NCBI GenBank assembly: GCA_035650495.1
Contig: DASRHK010000119.1
Span: 7,610-71,609 of the forward strand
Source of the DNA: DASRHK01 sp035650495
Lineage (GTDB): Bacteria > Pseudomonadota > Gammaproteobacteria > Nevskiales > Nevskiaceae
Direction of reading: 5' to 3'
DNA: 64,000 bases
Positions within the stretch are counted from its first letter, which is position 1. The number at the start of each line of letters is the position of its first letter. Made by a program: the position numbers and the translations under genes. Under the pieces are notes generated by a model. It was not told the DNA's origin and made no database searches. It saw only the letters and a list, made by a program, of their open reading frames with translations. Below, one piece after another: positions 1 through 8,892 of this stretch.

Positions 1-6
1 GCCCTG

Positions 7-339
7 GTGAACGACGCGAAGTCGCGCATCAAGCAGGTTCATGCGCGCGAAATCCCGGCGATCCTGAAGGCGGACCCGAGGGCGAAGCTGATCGACACGC
101 GCGAGGAGAGCGAGTTCGCCGCCGGTCACGTCAAAGGTGCCGAGTGGATCGGCAAGGGCATCCTCGAGCGCGACATCGAGGGCAAGCATCCCGACAAGAG
201 CGAGCCGCTCTATCTGTACTGCGGCGGCGGCTTCCGCTCGGCGCTGTCCGCCGACAATCTGCAGAAGATGGGCTACACCAACGTCTACTCGGTCGACGGC
301 GGCTGGCGCGCGCTGAAGGAACTGCTGCCGACGAAATGA
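7..339 (+). CDS. Rhodanese-like domain protein, probably 5'-truncated by the window
   Basis: This is a single rhodanese fold that probably handles sulfane sulfur through a persulfide on its active-site cysteine. LIDTRE (about residues 28-33) is the usual start of the domain. The active-site loop CGGGFRS begins at Cys72, and VYSVDGGW is the usual C-terminal landmark. The only start visible is GTG at base 7. The frame stays open to base 1 and homologs usually have a longer N-terminus, so the true start may lie outside the window. FMN reductase follows 34 bases downstream on the same strand. The fold is secure but the substrate is unknown. Confidence 0.85.
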   Translation: MNDAKSRIKQVHAREIPAILKADPRAKLIDTREESEFAAGHVKGAEWIGKGILERDIEGKHPDKSEPLYLYCGGGFRSALSADNLQKMGYTNVYSVDGGWRALKELLPTK

Positions 340-373
340 CGTCTCAACCCTGCAGATCCACTCAGGAGTTGAG

Positions 374-952
374 ATGGAAAAGATCCAGATCGGCATCGTC
401 GTCGGCAGCCTCCGCAAGGATTCCTTCAACCGGCGATTCGCCAAGGCGCTCGAGAAGCTCGCTCCGCGCGAGTTCTCCTTCGAGCATCTGCGGATCGGCG
501 ATCTGCCGCTCTACAACCAGGACGACGACGCCAATCCGCACGCGGCGGTCCGGCGGCTGAAATCCGAAGTGAGCGCCTCGCAGGCGCTGCTCATCGTGAC
601 GCCCGAATACAATCGCTCGGTCCCTGGCGTATTGAAGAATGCGCTCGATCACGCCTCACGCCCGTACGGGCAGAACGCGTGGGCCGGCAAGCCCGCGGGC
701 ATCATCGGCGTGACCCAGGGCGCGACCGGCACTGCGCTCGCGCAGCAACACCTGCGCAACATCCTCGCGTATCTCGACGTGCCGACGCTCAATCAGCCGG
801 AAGCCTTCATCCGGTGGACGGACGAGCTGATCGACGCGTCCGGCAACATCGGCGAGGGCAGCCGCAAGTTCCTGCAGCAGTGGATGGATCGCTATGCGGC
901 GTTCGTGCGCAGCCACGTGGCCGCGACGCGCGAAGAGACCGTGGAAGCCTGA
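374..952 (+). CDS. NADPH-dependent FMN reductase / flavodoxin-fold oxidoreductase
   Basis: A 192-residue flavodoxin-fold protein of the NADPH-dependent FMN reductase family, which also includes chromate and quinone reductases. GSLRKDSFNR (residues 11-20) is the phosphate-binding loop for FMN, and PEYNRSVPGVLKNALDH (from residue 77) is the family's second flavin-contacting motif. A good ribosome site (CAGGAG) precedes ATG. It converges on the amidohydrolase gene with only 8 bases between stops. The sequence does not show whether it supplies reduced flavin, detoxifies quinones or metals, or belongs with the upstream rhodanese. Confidence 0.9.
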   Translation: MEKIQIGIVVGSLRKDSFNRRFAKALEKLAPREFSFEHLRIGDLPLYNQDDDANPHAAVRRLKSEVSASQALLIVTPEYNRSVPGVLKNALDHASRPYGQNAWAGKPAGIIGVTQGATGTALAQQHLRNILAYLDVPTLNQPEAFIRWTDELIDASGNIGEGSRKFLQQWMDRYAAFVRSHVAATREETVEA

Positions 953-960
953 GGCGCGGC

Positions 961-2187
961 TTAAGCGCCCTTCACCAGCTTTCCATCGAGCACGATGTGG
1001 CTGAGGTGCTTGCCGTTCGCGGCGAGCAGCTCGATGTTCTCCAGCGGATTGCCGTCGACGACGAGCAGATCGGCGAGCGCGCCCGCTTTCACCACGCCGA
1101 GCTTGTCCTTCATCTGCAGGATCTCCGCGTTGATCGAGGTCGCGGAGCGAAGGATGTCGATCGGCTGCAGCACCTGGCGCCGGATCGTGAACTCGATGCC
1201 CTGGCGCACGTGCTGGTAGCCGAGCAGATCGGTGCCGAAGCCCATCTTCACGCCCTCGCGCTTCATGATCTCCAGGCCCCGCACCGCCTGCTCGTGCACG
1301 CGCCTGAGCTTCTCCTGCGATTCGACCGGCATGCCCATCTCGGGGCCGTCGTCGGTGAGCGCCTGGATCACCGCCATCGTCGGCACGACGTAGGCGCCTT
1401 TCTTCGCGACGAAGCCGGCCGTCGGCGCGTCGATCAGCGTGCCGTGCTCGATCGAGCGCACGCCGTACTCGACCGACAAGCGGATTGCGTCGGGCGGATG
1501 ACAGTGCGAGCACACATACGCGCCGCGGCGTGACGCTTCCTGCACGATCGCGCGGATTTCCGCTTCCGAGTACTGCGGCTTGTCGAGCGGATCGGTCGGC
1601 GACATCACGCCGCCCGAGCCCATGATCTTGATGTGGCTGGCGCCCTTGCGCAGCTCTTCGCGCGACGCCTTGATGCACGCGTCGACGCCGTCGGCGATGT
1701 GCGCGAGGAAGTTGAGCTCCGCTCCGCACGTGCAGTAATCCGGCGCCTGATCCGGCGTGCGCATGTCGCCGTGGCCACCGGTCTGCGACAGGCACAGCCC
1801 GCCGTAGAAATAGCGCGGACCGGTGAGGAAGCCGTCGCGCAGCGCCATCGCCATGCCGCGATCGCCGCCGGCGACGTCGCGGATGGTGGTGAACCCGCAC
1901 GAGAGGATGTGCGTCACGAACTTGTTCGCGTACTGCGCCCGATAGGTCATCGGCGGCTCGGGCGGCGTGAGCTTCAGCGACTCGATGTAGATGTGCACGT
2001 GGTTGTCGATGAGGCCCGGCATCAGCGTCTTGCCGGCGCAGTCGATGCGCTGCGCGCCCTCCGCCCTGATCTTATCGCGCGAAACCTTGCGGATCTCGTT
2101 GCCCTCGACGAGCACCGACATGTTCTTCGCGAGCTTCGGGCTGTCGCCGTCGAAGACGTTCGCGTTCTCGAAGATGAGCTTCGCCAT
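961..2187 (-). CDS. Metal-dependent amidohydrolase (imidazolonepropionase / Xaa-dipeptidase-like)
   Basis: A 408-residue amidohydrolase-superfamily protein with a complete metal site: HVH (His63, His65), a candidate carboxylated lysine in SHIKIMGSGG (Lys187), CSHCH (around His228), IEHGT (His248) and FGTDLLG (Asp320). Members of this COG1228-like group are often dipeptidases or prolidases, and some hydrolyse cyclic amides. It is the last gene of a minus-strand operon starting at base 11279 and begins 2 bases after the preceding GGT-like gene. This placement suggests it cleaves a product released by the upstream hydrolases. The exact substrate cannot be read from sequence. Confidence 0.88.
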   Translation of the reverse strand: MAKLIFENANVFDGDSPKLAKNMSVLVEGNEIRKVSRDKIRAEGAQRIDCAGKTLMPGLIDNHVHIYIESLKLTPPEPPMTYRAQYANKFVTHILSCGFTTIRDVAGGDRGMAMALRDGFLTGPRYFYGGLCLSQTGGHGDMRTPDQAPDYCTCGAELNFLAHIADGVDACIKASREELRKGASHIKIMGSGGVMSPTDPLDKPQYSEAEIRAIVQEASRRGAYVCSHCHPPDAIRLSVEYGVRSIEHGTLIDAPTAGFVAKKGAYVVPTMAVIQALTDDGPEMGMPVESQEKLRRVHEQAVRGLEIMKREGVKMGFGTDLLGYQHVRQGIEFTIRRQVLQPIDILRSATSINAEILQMKDKLGVVKAGALADLLVVDGNPLENIELLAANGKHLSHIVLDGKLVKGA

Positions 2188-2189
2188 GT

Positions 2190-3923
2190 TCAGTACGCCA
2201 CCGCCGCGCTGTTGTTGCGATTGTGCGAGCCCGCCTCGAGCTTGCCGCTCTTCGGATCGCGCGAGATCGCGACCCATTTGCCCTCGCCGCCGAGACGCGC
2301 TTCCTCGAGCGGAACCTCCTCCCACTTGAAGCCGGTATCGTCGAGCACCCTGTGGTCGAAGCGCTTCTCCGGCACGGCGAGCGTCACTTCCATCGTCTTC
2401 AAGTCGTACTTCGGCATGTAGAAATCCGGCGCGTCGATCGCCTCGACGACGCCCATGCCGAACTTCATCACGCTGAACAGGCAGGCGAACGAGCGGTGAT
2501 GGAGGCCGGCGCCCATCGACGCGAACGCGAGCAGCGGCTTGCCGTCCTTGAACAGGATGCCCTGCTCCGTCGGCGCGGGCAGGCGCTCGCCGGGCTTCAC
2601 GCGCGCGATCTGCGCCTGCTGGTACGACGCCGCGTCGGCGATCGAGATGCCGTCGACGAAGATCGCGGTCTTGCCCCAGTTCACGCAGTTGATCGAGTGC
2701 GTGATCGCGCACATGTTGCCGGCGGCGTCGACGGCGACGACGTCGTCGGAATGCTGGATGCCGCGCGGCTTGAAGCGCGCCATCTTCACGCCGGCTTCCA
2801 TGCGCTTCCACAGCTCTTCGGCGTGCGATTTCTTCAGGCGCCCGTCGAACGAGAAGTCGAGTCCCGCGTACATCTGGCCGAGCAGCGCGTCCGGCAGGAA
2901 CGCCACCCCGAACTGCTGGGTGATCTCGGAAGCCTTGCGCAGCGACTTGCCCGACTTCCACCACGGACCGTCGGCGGCGAGGTTCGCGACTTCGGCGAGG
3001 TTGAGCGCCTCGACGAGATTCGCGGTGCCGAGATTCGGCGCCTGGCTCATGTGCAGCGCATAGCCGTTCGCGAGCTCGCACACGGCGGGATCGCTCCACA
3101 GCACCTCGTACGCGGCGAGGTCCTCCATCGTCATCTTGCCGCCGTCGGCCTTCAGCGCAGCGATCAGCTTCTCCCCCCACGCGCCTTTGTACATGTGATC
3201 GGCGTTGCCGTCGGCTGCGATCTTGCGCAGCGTCCTCGCGAGCTCGGGCTGCTTGAAGAGATCGCCCTCCTGATAGAACGAGCCGTCCTTCTTCGTGAAG
3301 ACTGCCTTGGTCGCCGGCAGGCGCGACAGATCGTCCTTGCGCATGTCGATCGCCTGCGCGACGAGCGGATTGACCGGCATGCCGTTCTCGGCGACGTAGA
3401 TCGCCGGCTCGAACAGAGCGGCGAACGGCAGCTTGCCGAAGCGCTTGTGCGCGGCTTCGACGCCTTTCATGAAGCCGCCGACCAGCGCGGTGCGCCCGCT
3501 CGGCGCGCCGGAGCCCTTCAAAGCCTCGAGCGAGCCGAACGCGATGCTGCCGGGAATGGTCATCGGCTCGGTCTCGCCCTTCACCGTGTTCCATTCGCCG
3601 TTCATGGTCACGACCTTGTTGGTCGCGGCGTCGTAGCAGACCATCGACATGATGCCGAAGAAGCTGATCGGCGCGCCCGCGGTCAGCACGACTTGCGCGA
3701 GCGCCGCGGTGAGCGCGGCGTCGACGGCGCTGCCGCCCTGCTTCAGCGCTTCGAGTCCCGCACGCGCGGCGAGTCCGTTGTAAGCGACGGTCACAGCGCC
3801 CTTGCTGCCGGTTGCCTCGCCGGCCTTGGTGCGATCGACGCTCTGCGCTGCCATGAGCTGCTCGTACTCGCCCGTCGGCCAGTTCACCGGGGACAAGTTC
3901 ACTACGGTCGTCTCGCGATTCAT
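2190..3923 (-). CDS. Gamma-glutamyltransferase-like Ntn hydrolase, copy C (Ser nucleophile)
   Basis: A 577-residue protein spanning the whole GGT fold, with the N-terminal GGSAVDAALTAALAQ segment and the conserved PSGRTALVGGFMKG turn. Aligned without gaps on the VVDxxGN motif, the catalytic Thr of GGT is replaced by Ser392 in QHSDDVVAVDAAGN. The GSPGG oxyanion motif reads ASMGAG, and the Arg-containing segment that binds the gamma-glutamyl carboxylate is replaced by NGEWNTVKGE. No signal peptide is evident. A GAGGGG ribosome site precedes ATG. I infer a serine-type Ntn amidase with non-glutamyl specificity. It lies between the M32 peptidase and amidohydrolase genes in one operon. Confidence 0.85.
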   Translation of the reverse strand: MNRETTVVNLSPVNWPTGEYEQLMAAQSVDRTKAGEATGSKGAVTVAYNGLAARAGLEALKQGGSAVDAALTAALAQVVLTAGAPISFFGIMSMVCYDAATNKVVTMNGEWNTVKGETEPMTIPGSIAFGSLEALKGSGAPSGRTALVGGFMKGVEAAHKRFGKLPFAALFEPAIYVAENGMPVNPLVAQAIDMRKDDLSRLPATKAVFTKKDGSFYQEGDLFKQPELARTLRKIAADGNADHMYKGAWGEKLIAALKADGGKMTMEDLAAYEVLWSDPAVCELANGYALHMSQAPNLGTANLVEALNLAEVANLAADGPWWKSGKSLRKASEITQQFGVAFLPDALLGQMYAGLDFSFDGRLKKSHAEELWKRMEAGVKMARFKPRGIQHSDDVVAVDAAGNMCAITHSINCVNWGKTAIFVDGISIADAASYQQAQIARVKPGERLPAPTEQGILFKDGKPLLAFASMGAGLHHRSFACLFSVMKFGMGVVEAIDAPDFYMPKYDLKTMEVTLAVPEKRFDHRVLDDTGFKWEEVPLEEARLGGEGKWVAISRDPKSGKLEAGSHNRNNSAAVAY

Positions 3924-3933
3924 CGGATTCCCC

Positions 3934-5427
3934 TCAGGGATTGAGATAGCGCTGCTTGAGATGCCTCAGCAGCGCGTCGGCCGAGAGCGTGCTGCCCGTC
4001 GCGCCGGTCATGATCTGATCGAGCGACTCGCTCGACGCCTTCTGGTGCACGTTGGCCTTCGCCCACGCGAAGTACGCAGCGAAGTCGCCCTTGCCGATCG
4101 AGGGCAGGATGCTCGCGTCCTGCTTCGTCGCCGCCTCGAACAATTGCGCCGCCGCCGCCGCGCCGAGCGCGTAGTTCGGGAAGTAGCCGAACATGCCGAA
4201 GGTCCAGTGCACGTCCTGCATGCAGCCGGCGGCATCGTCGGGCGGCACGACGCCGATCAGCTTCTTCATCGTTTCATTCCACGCCCCCGGCAGATCCTTC
4301 ACCGCGAGACTGCCGTCGAGAAGCTTGCGCTCGATCTGATAGCGCAAGATCACGTGCAGCGGATAGACGACCTCGTCGGCTTCGACGCGGATGAAGTTGC
4401 GCTGGATGCGCTGGTAGTGCATGCGCACGTTGTCGAACGCGTACGCCGGATCATCCGGGCCGAATTTCGCCGCGAGCATCGGCGCGACGAAGCCGATGAA
4501 CTCGAGCGAGCGGCACGCCATCATCTCGAGCATCAGCGACTGGCTTTCGTGCAGCGTCGCGCCGCGCGCGACGCCGACCGGCTGATAGCTCCACTCGCGC
4601 GGCAGGTTGAACTCGTACTGCGAGTGCCCGGTCTCGTGCAGCGTCGCGAGCAAGCCCCAGCGCAGATCGTCTTCCTTGTAGCGCGTGGTGATGCGCACGT
4701 CGCCCGGCACGCCGGGCATCGCGAACGGATGCGGCGTCACGTCGAGCCGCCCGTGATTGAAGTCGTAGCCGATCTGCTTCATCAACGCTTCGCACAGCGC
4801 CTGCTGCGCCTTGGGGTCGTGATCCTTGCGCCACGGCAGGACCTTCCACGACGACTGCTTCGCGAGCACTTCGTCGAGGATTCCGGGCAGCGCCTTGCCG
4901 AGCTGATCGAACACGCGGTCGACGATCGCGCAGGTCACGCCCGGATCGTTCTCGTCGATCAGGGCGTCGTACGGGCTCACGCCCAGCGCCCTCGATTTGT
5001 GCTCGCCGATCTCGCGCATGATCTGCACCATCTCCGCGAGACCCGGCGCGAACAGCGCGAAATTCTTCTCGGCGCGCGCTTTCTGCCACGTCTGATTCAG
5101 GACCGCGCTGTGGCGCGCCTTGCGCGTGAGGAGCGCGACCGGCACCGACGTCGCATGCCGGTAGTGACGCCGCATCTCGACGACGTTCGCGCGCTGCCAC
5201 GCCGACAAGCCGTTGGCCTTCTCCGCCTGCAGCAGCCATTCGCCGATGCGCGGATCGACTGCCTTCTCCGTCGCGACCTGCACCAGCGCGCCCGCGATCT
5301 CGCCGTGCGCCGGCGCCGAGCCGGGACGCATCACCACGTTGCGATCCCAGAACAGCAGATTGCCCGCACCCCCGAGCTTGCCGATCAGCGCGTAATGCCG
5401 CTCGAGCTCGGCGTAGGCAGGATTCAT
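3934..5427 (-). CDS. M32-family metallocarboxypeptidase (carboxypeptidase Taq type)
   Basis: A 497-residue M32 carboxypeptidase, a mainly helical zinc or cobalt enzyme that removes C-terminal amino acids with broad specificity. The HExxH motif is HETGH (His264, Glu265, His268), and the downstream HESQS (Glu293) supplies the third metal ligand. Length matches the family, and no signal peptide is seen, so it should be cytoplasmic. Its ATG overlaps the stop of the upstream GGT-like gene by 4 bases, which implies translational coupling. The context suggests it trims peptides after import by the receptor at the head of the operon. Confidence 0.93.
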   Translation of the reverse strand: MNPAYAELERHYALIGKLGGAGNLLFWDRNVVMRPGSAPAHGEIAGALVQVATEKAVDPRIGEWLLQAEKANGLSAWQRANVVEMRRHYRHATSVPVALLTRKARHSAVLNQTWQKARAEKNFALFAPGLAEMVQIMREIGEHKSRALGVSPYDALIDENDPGVTCAIVDRVFDQLGKALPGILDEVLAKQSSWKVLPWRKDHDPKAQQALCEALMKQIGYDFNHGRLDVTPHPFAMPGVPGDVRITTRYKEDDLRWGLLATLHETGHSQYEFNLPREWSYQPVGVARGATLHESQSLMLEMMACRSLEFIGFVAPMLAAKFGPDDPAYAFDNVRMHYQRIQRNFIRVEADEVVYPLHVILRYQIERKLLDGSLAVKDLPGAWNETMKKLIGVVPPDDAAGCMQDVHWTFGMFGYFPNYALGAAAAAQLFEAATKQDASILPSIGKGDFAAYFAWAKANVHQKASSESLDQIMTGATGSTLSADALLRHLKQRYLNP

Positions 5428-7127
5428 CGGATGCCGTCCGCGACCGCGCAACGCCGCGGATCGGCGATCGCGGTGTAAGTCTTGCCGTTGTCCTCCCGCG
5501 CGATCACGGAGAACGAGCCCATGTGATAGTCGTAGCCGGGCGTGACGGTCACTTTCACGCCGAGCTTGTAGAGGTTCTCCAGCACGCCGGGCTTCAGGCG
5601 ATCCTCGACCGTGATCGCGCGGCCGTCGGTCATCGGCAGCATGCGCGGCGCATCGACGGCGTCGTACGGCTTCATCTTGAAGTCGAGCGCGTAAGTGAGC
5701 ACTTGCGGCACCGTGCAATGCACGTTGCCGGGCGAGCCCGCGGACAACACCGGCTTGCCTTTCTTCAGCACGAGCGTGTTGCCGATGATGCAGCGCGCCT
5801 TGGCGCCCTTCACCAGCGTCGTGTCCATCGGCGATTGCAGGGCGCCGAACGTCGCGTGACTGCCGACCATCGGGATGCCGCCGATGACCATGCCCGGGAT
5901 GCCCGAGCCTTGTAGCGTGTCCATCATCTGCACCCAGTTGCCGTCGGAGTCGACGACCGCGATCTCGCAAGAGCCGCTCGGCTGCTTGCCGAACGAGTCG
6001 GCCCGACGCGGCTTGCCGCCGTTCGAGAACAGCGACATGACGTCGCCGATCGAGCCGCCGGGCATCTCGCCGGTGAGCTTCACGTGCTGCGTGAGATCGA
6101 CCTTCGGCCGCGACGTGCGGATCATCTTGGCGAGATGCGCGTGATAGTCGTCGTCGAGCAGCTCGTCGCGCGGCACGCCGTAGATGGTGTCGTCCTGAAC
6201 GTATTCCCAATGGCGCTGGCCCTGGCGCAGCGCGTGACCCATCGCCCACCAGTGCTCGGCGGAGCCGGGCTTCATGCTGCGGATGCCGAGGTGCTTGAGG
6301 ATGCCGAGCACGATGGCGATGAAGATGCCCTGCGCCTGCGGCGGCCCGAGGCTCACCACTTCGTACTCGTGATGCTTGTAGCGGATCGGCTCCACCCAGC
6401 GCGGCGGCGTCTCTGTCATGTGCCTCCCCGTGATCTTCCAGCCCATCTCGTTCGCCTTATTCACGAACGCTTTCGCCCAGCCGCCGGTGATCATGTAGTC
6501 CGGGCCGTGCTTCGCCACGTTGCGCAGCGTGTCGGCCATGCCCGGCGGCACGAATACTTCGCCGACGTTCGGGAAGTAGCCCTTCGGCTGATAGAAGTCG
6601 CGGCCTTCGGGGAAATAGGTGATGAACTTCTCGCCGAAGATGTTCACGCCGTACTCGAAGGTCGACACCATGTGTCCGCGCTCCGCCCACGCGACGGCGT
6701 CCTCGCACAGCTCCGACCATTTCTTCGTGCCGAACTTGCGATGGATCTCCTTCAGTCCCGGCATGAAGCCCGGAATGATCGCGGACGGCGGCATCGCTGC
6801 GTACGGGCCCGTGCCCGGCGGCACCGGACGGAACGGCGGCAAGCCCGATGGATGTCCGCCGAGGCTGTCGAGCTGATGGATCTTGCCGGTCTTGGCTTCG
6901 TAATAGAGGAACGTCACCAGGCCGGCGTGATTGGTCATGAACGGCTCGACCGCCGCCTGCACCAGCGCGCCGGCGATCGCGGCGTCGGCGGCTTTGCCGC
7001 CGTTGCGCAAGACCTTCACCATCGTCTCGGTGACGATCGCGGAGTCGGTCGTCACCGCGGCGCGCAGATTCTCGACGGGCTCCTTGGGGCCGGGATTGAC
7101 GATGTAGCGGTTCAGGTCCTGATGCAT
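5424..7127 (-). CDS. Gamma-glutamyltransferase-like Ntn hydrolase, copy B (Ser nucleophile)
   Basis: A 567-residue GGT-fold protein, the most divergent of the three. The N-terminal GGKAADAAIAGALVQ segment and AIIPGFMPGLKEIHRKFG are recognisable. At the autoprocessing site it reads PSGSCEIAVVDSDGN, placing Ser386 at the Thr position of classical GGT and Cys-Glu where Thr-His follow. It keeps more of the oxyanion segment (GSPGNV) than the other two copies. The start is well supported: GAGGGAAAG lies just upstream of ATG. It starts 10 bases after copy A and overlaps the M32 gene. Function is inferred as an amide hydrolase or acylase; a gamma-glutamyl substrate is not supported. Confidence 0.83.
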   Translation of the reverse strand: MHQDLNRYIVNPGPKEPVENLRAAVTTDSAIVTETMVKVLRNGGKAADAAIAGALVQAAVEPFMTNHAGLVTFLYYEAKTGKIHQLDSLGGHPSGLPPFRPVPPGTGPYAAMPPSAIIPGFMPGLKEIHRKFGTKKWSELCEDAVAWAERGHMVSTFEYGVNIFGEKFITYFPEGRDFYQPKGYFPNVGEVFVPPGMADTLRNVAKHGPDYMITGGWAKAFVNKANEMGWKITGRHMTETPPRWVEPIRYKHHEYEVVSLGPPQAQGIFIAIVLGILKHLGIRSMKPGSAEHWWAMGHALRQGQRHWEYVQDDTIYGVPRDELLDDDYHAHLAKMIRTSRPKVDLTQHVKLTGEMPGGSIGDVMSLFSNGGKPRRADSFGKQPSGSCEIAVVDSDGNWVQMMDTLQGSGIPGMVIGGIPMVGSHATFGALQSPMDTTLVKGAKARCIIGNTLVLKKGKPVLSAGSPGNVHCTVPQVLTYALDFKMKPYDAVDAPRMLPMTDGRAITVEDRLKPGVLENLYKLGVKVTVTPGYDYHMGSFSVIAREDNGKTYTAIADPRRCAVADGIR

Positions 7128-7137
7128 GAGCTTTCCC

Positions 7138-8892
7138 TCAACAAGGTTGTACGAGTCCCGACGCGCCGGGCGTGCGCGCACCCCGGAGCGTGCCGGTTTG
7201 CGGATCGCGCGAGATCGCGCCCCAGTATCCACGCGAGATCGCGCGATCTTCGACCGGCATCGCGACGAGCTTCGCGCCCTTCGCCCGGGCGCCTGCGATG
7301 ACTTCCGCGGCAAAGCCGTTTTCGATGCAGAGCGGCAGCGCCTGTGCGAAGCGCAAGCCGAGATCGCGCGGATCGCCTTGCTCGCGCTGCAAACGCGCGA
7401 CGATCTCCGCCAGCGAAAGCGCGAGGTCCTTCGCGCCCCCTTTGCTGTCGGCCGAGCCCGACGTCACCGAGTCGCCGCTGCGCATGTCACTGCCGTGCAG
7501 GCGCGGCAGATCGGCCGCTTCGGGCAGCGAATAGCCGAGGCCGAGCATCGCGTGGACGAGTTGCAAGGTCGTCGACACGAGCCCGATGCCGATCGACGAG
7601 AACGCGAGCACGGGCTCGCCGTCCTTGAAGGCGATGCTGGGATTCATCGGGTTCGGCAGATAAGAGCCTGGCTTCACCAGCGCGAGCTGTTGCTGCTGGA
7701 AGCACGCAGAGTCCGGAATCGGAATGCCGCCGACCGTGATGCAGGTCGTGCCCCACATCGGCGTGTTGATCGAATGGCACATCGCGACGGCCATGCCGCC
7801 AGCGTCGACCACGACGACGTAGTCGGAATGCGATCCGTCGACGATCTTGCTCGGACGATCGGCGGCGCCCCTGGCCCTCATCGCGCGCGCGAAGCGCTCG
7901 ATGTGCTCGTCGCCGACGCGCTGCTCCGGCGGAATCCACGTATTGCCCGAGGTCTGCAGGAGAACCTGGACGAGCCAGTACAACGCTTCGGGGCTGCGGG
8001 TCGGGTCGCCGACCTCGAGCCGCTCCAGCAGCTTCAATCCTTCGAGCAATGCGGCGCCGCCAAAATCGGGCGCCGCGACGGTGTGCAGCTCATGGCCGAA
8101 CACGTTGCCGCGGAGCGGACGGCTCCAGATCGGCGCATAGGTTGCGAGATCGTCCCGCGTGACCTTGCCGCCGTCCGCGCAGACCTGCGCCGCGAACGCT
8201 TCCGCCCACTCGCCCTTGTAGACGTGATCGGGGCCGAGCTCCGCGAGCTTGCGCAACGTGCGGGCAAGTGCGGGCTGCCTGAACCAGCCGCCGGCTTTCC
8301 AGGGATCATCGCCCTCTGGAAAGAAGAACTCGCGCGTTTCCTTCACGCGTCCGAGCTGCGCGCGGCGGAGCGTCATGCCACCGAGCAGGATGTCGCCGAC
8401 CGGGATGCCGTTCTCGGCGAGCCACATCGCGGGTGCGAGGACGTCCGCCCACGACAATTTCCCGAAGCGCTCATGCGCGGCGAACACCGCCGCGAAGAAT
8501 CCGGGGACGAGCGCGGTGCGTCCCGACGGCGTCGGCGCCGTCGGGATCGTCGTCGCGTCAGTCTCGTTGGCAAACGTGCGATAAGGTCCGTTGATCGAAT
8601 GCGTCTGCCGCGTGGCCGGATCGTAGACGACCATCGTCGCGATGCCGGCGAAGCTCACCCAGCAGCCCGCCGCGAGCGTGACCTGCGTCGTCGCGACGAC
8701 GATCGCGGCATCGACGGCGTTGCCGCCGGCTTCGATCGCCTTCCTGCCGGCGTACTGCGCGAACGGCCCGGTCGACCCGACCACCATCGAACCGGACGAC
8801 TCGCCCTTCTGCACCGAAATGTCCACGCCCGTGCGCGTGCGCTCGAGAAGCTGCGCAACCTCATCCTGCGGCCAGTGCGACGGATCCATCAT
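7138..8892 (-). CDS. Gamma-glutamyltransferase-like Ntn hydrolase, copy A (Ser nucleophile)
   Basis: A 584-residue GGT-fold protein, clearly closer to copy C than to copy B: both have the PSGRTALV turn and an HSD processing motif. Here GSHSDYVVVVDAGG places Ser356 at the nucleophile position. The oxyanion segment is SSIGIG instead of GSPGG. The segment equivalent to the gamma-glutamyl-binding loop reads NGPYRTFANET. Two ATG codons in tandem (8892 and 8889) could start it, and the first overlaps the TonB receptor stop by 1 base. No signal peptide is visible, whereas most bacterial GGTs are periplasmic. I infer cytoplasmic amide-bond hydrolysis. Confidence 0.85.
   Translation of the reverse strand: MMDPSHWPQDEVAQLLERTRTGVDISVQKGESSGSMVVGSTGPFAQYAGRKAIEAGGNAVDAAIVVATTQVTLAAGCWVSFAGIATMVVYDPATRQTHSINGPYRTFANETDATTIPTAPTPSGRTALVPGFFAAVFAAHERFGKLSWADVLAPAMWLAENGIPVGDILLGGMTLRRAQLGRVKETREFFFPEGDDPWKAGGWFRQPALARTLRKLAELGPDHVYKGEWAEAFAAQVCADGGKVTRDDLATYAPIWSRPLRGNVFGHELHTVAAPDFGGAALLEGLKLLERLEVGDPTRSPEALYWLVQVLLQTSGNTWIPPEQRVGDEHIERFARAMRARGAADRPSKIVDGSHSDYVVVVDAGGMAVAMCHSINTPMWGTTCITVGGIPIPDSACFQQQQLALVKPGSYLPNPMNPSIAFKDGEPVLAFSSIGIGLVSTTLQLVHAMLGLGYSLPEAADLPRLHGSDMRSGDSVTSGSADSKGGAKDLALSLAEIVARLQREQGDPRDLGLRFAQALPLCIENGFAAEVIAGARAKGAKLVAMPVEDRAISRGYWGAISRDPQTGTLRGARTPGASGLVQPC

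Noticed and set aside
961..3594. 877-codon minus-strand open frame joining the amidohydrolase to upstream sequence
   Set aside because: Only the part from 2187 down is the amidohydrolase. The upstream part is the wrong frame of the GGT-like gene, so this is not a fusion.
2223..3944. 573-codon plus-strand open frame opposite the GGT-like gene copy C
   Set aside because: It is composed largely of Arg/His/Ala/Leu/Asp repeats typical of the antisense of GC-rich genes, has no recognisable motif, and lies entirely opposite a clear gene.
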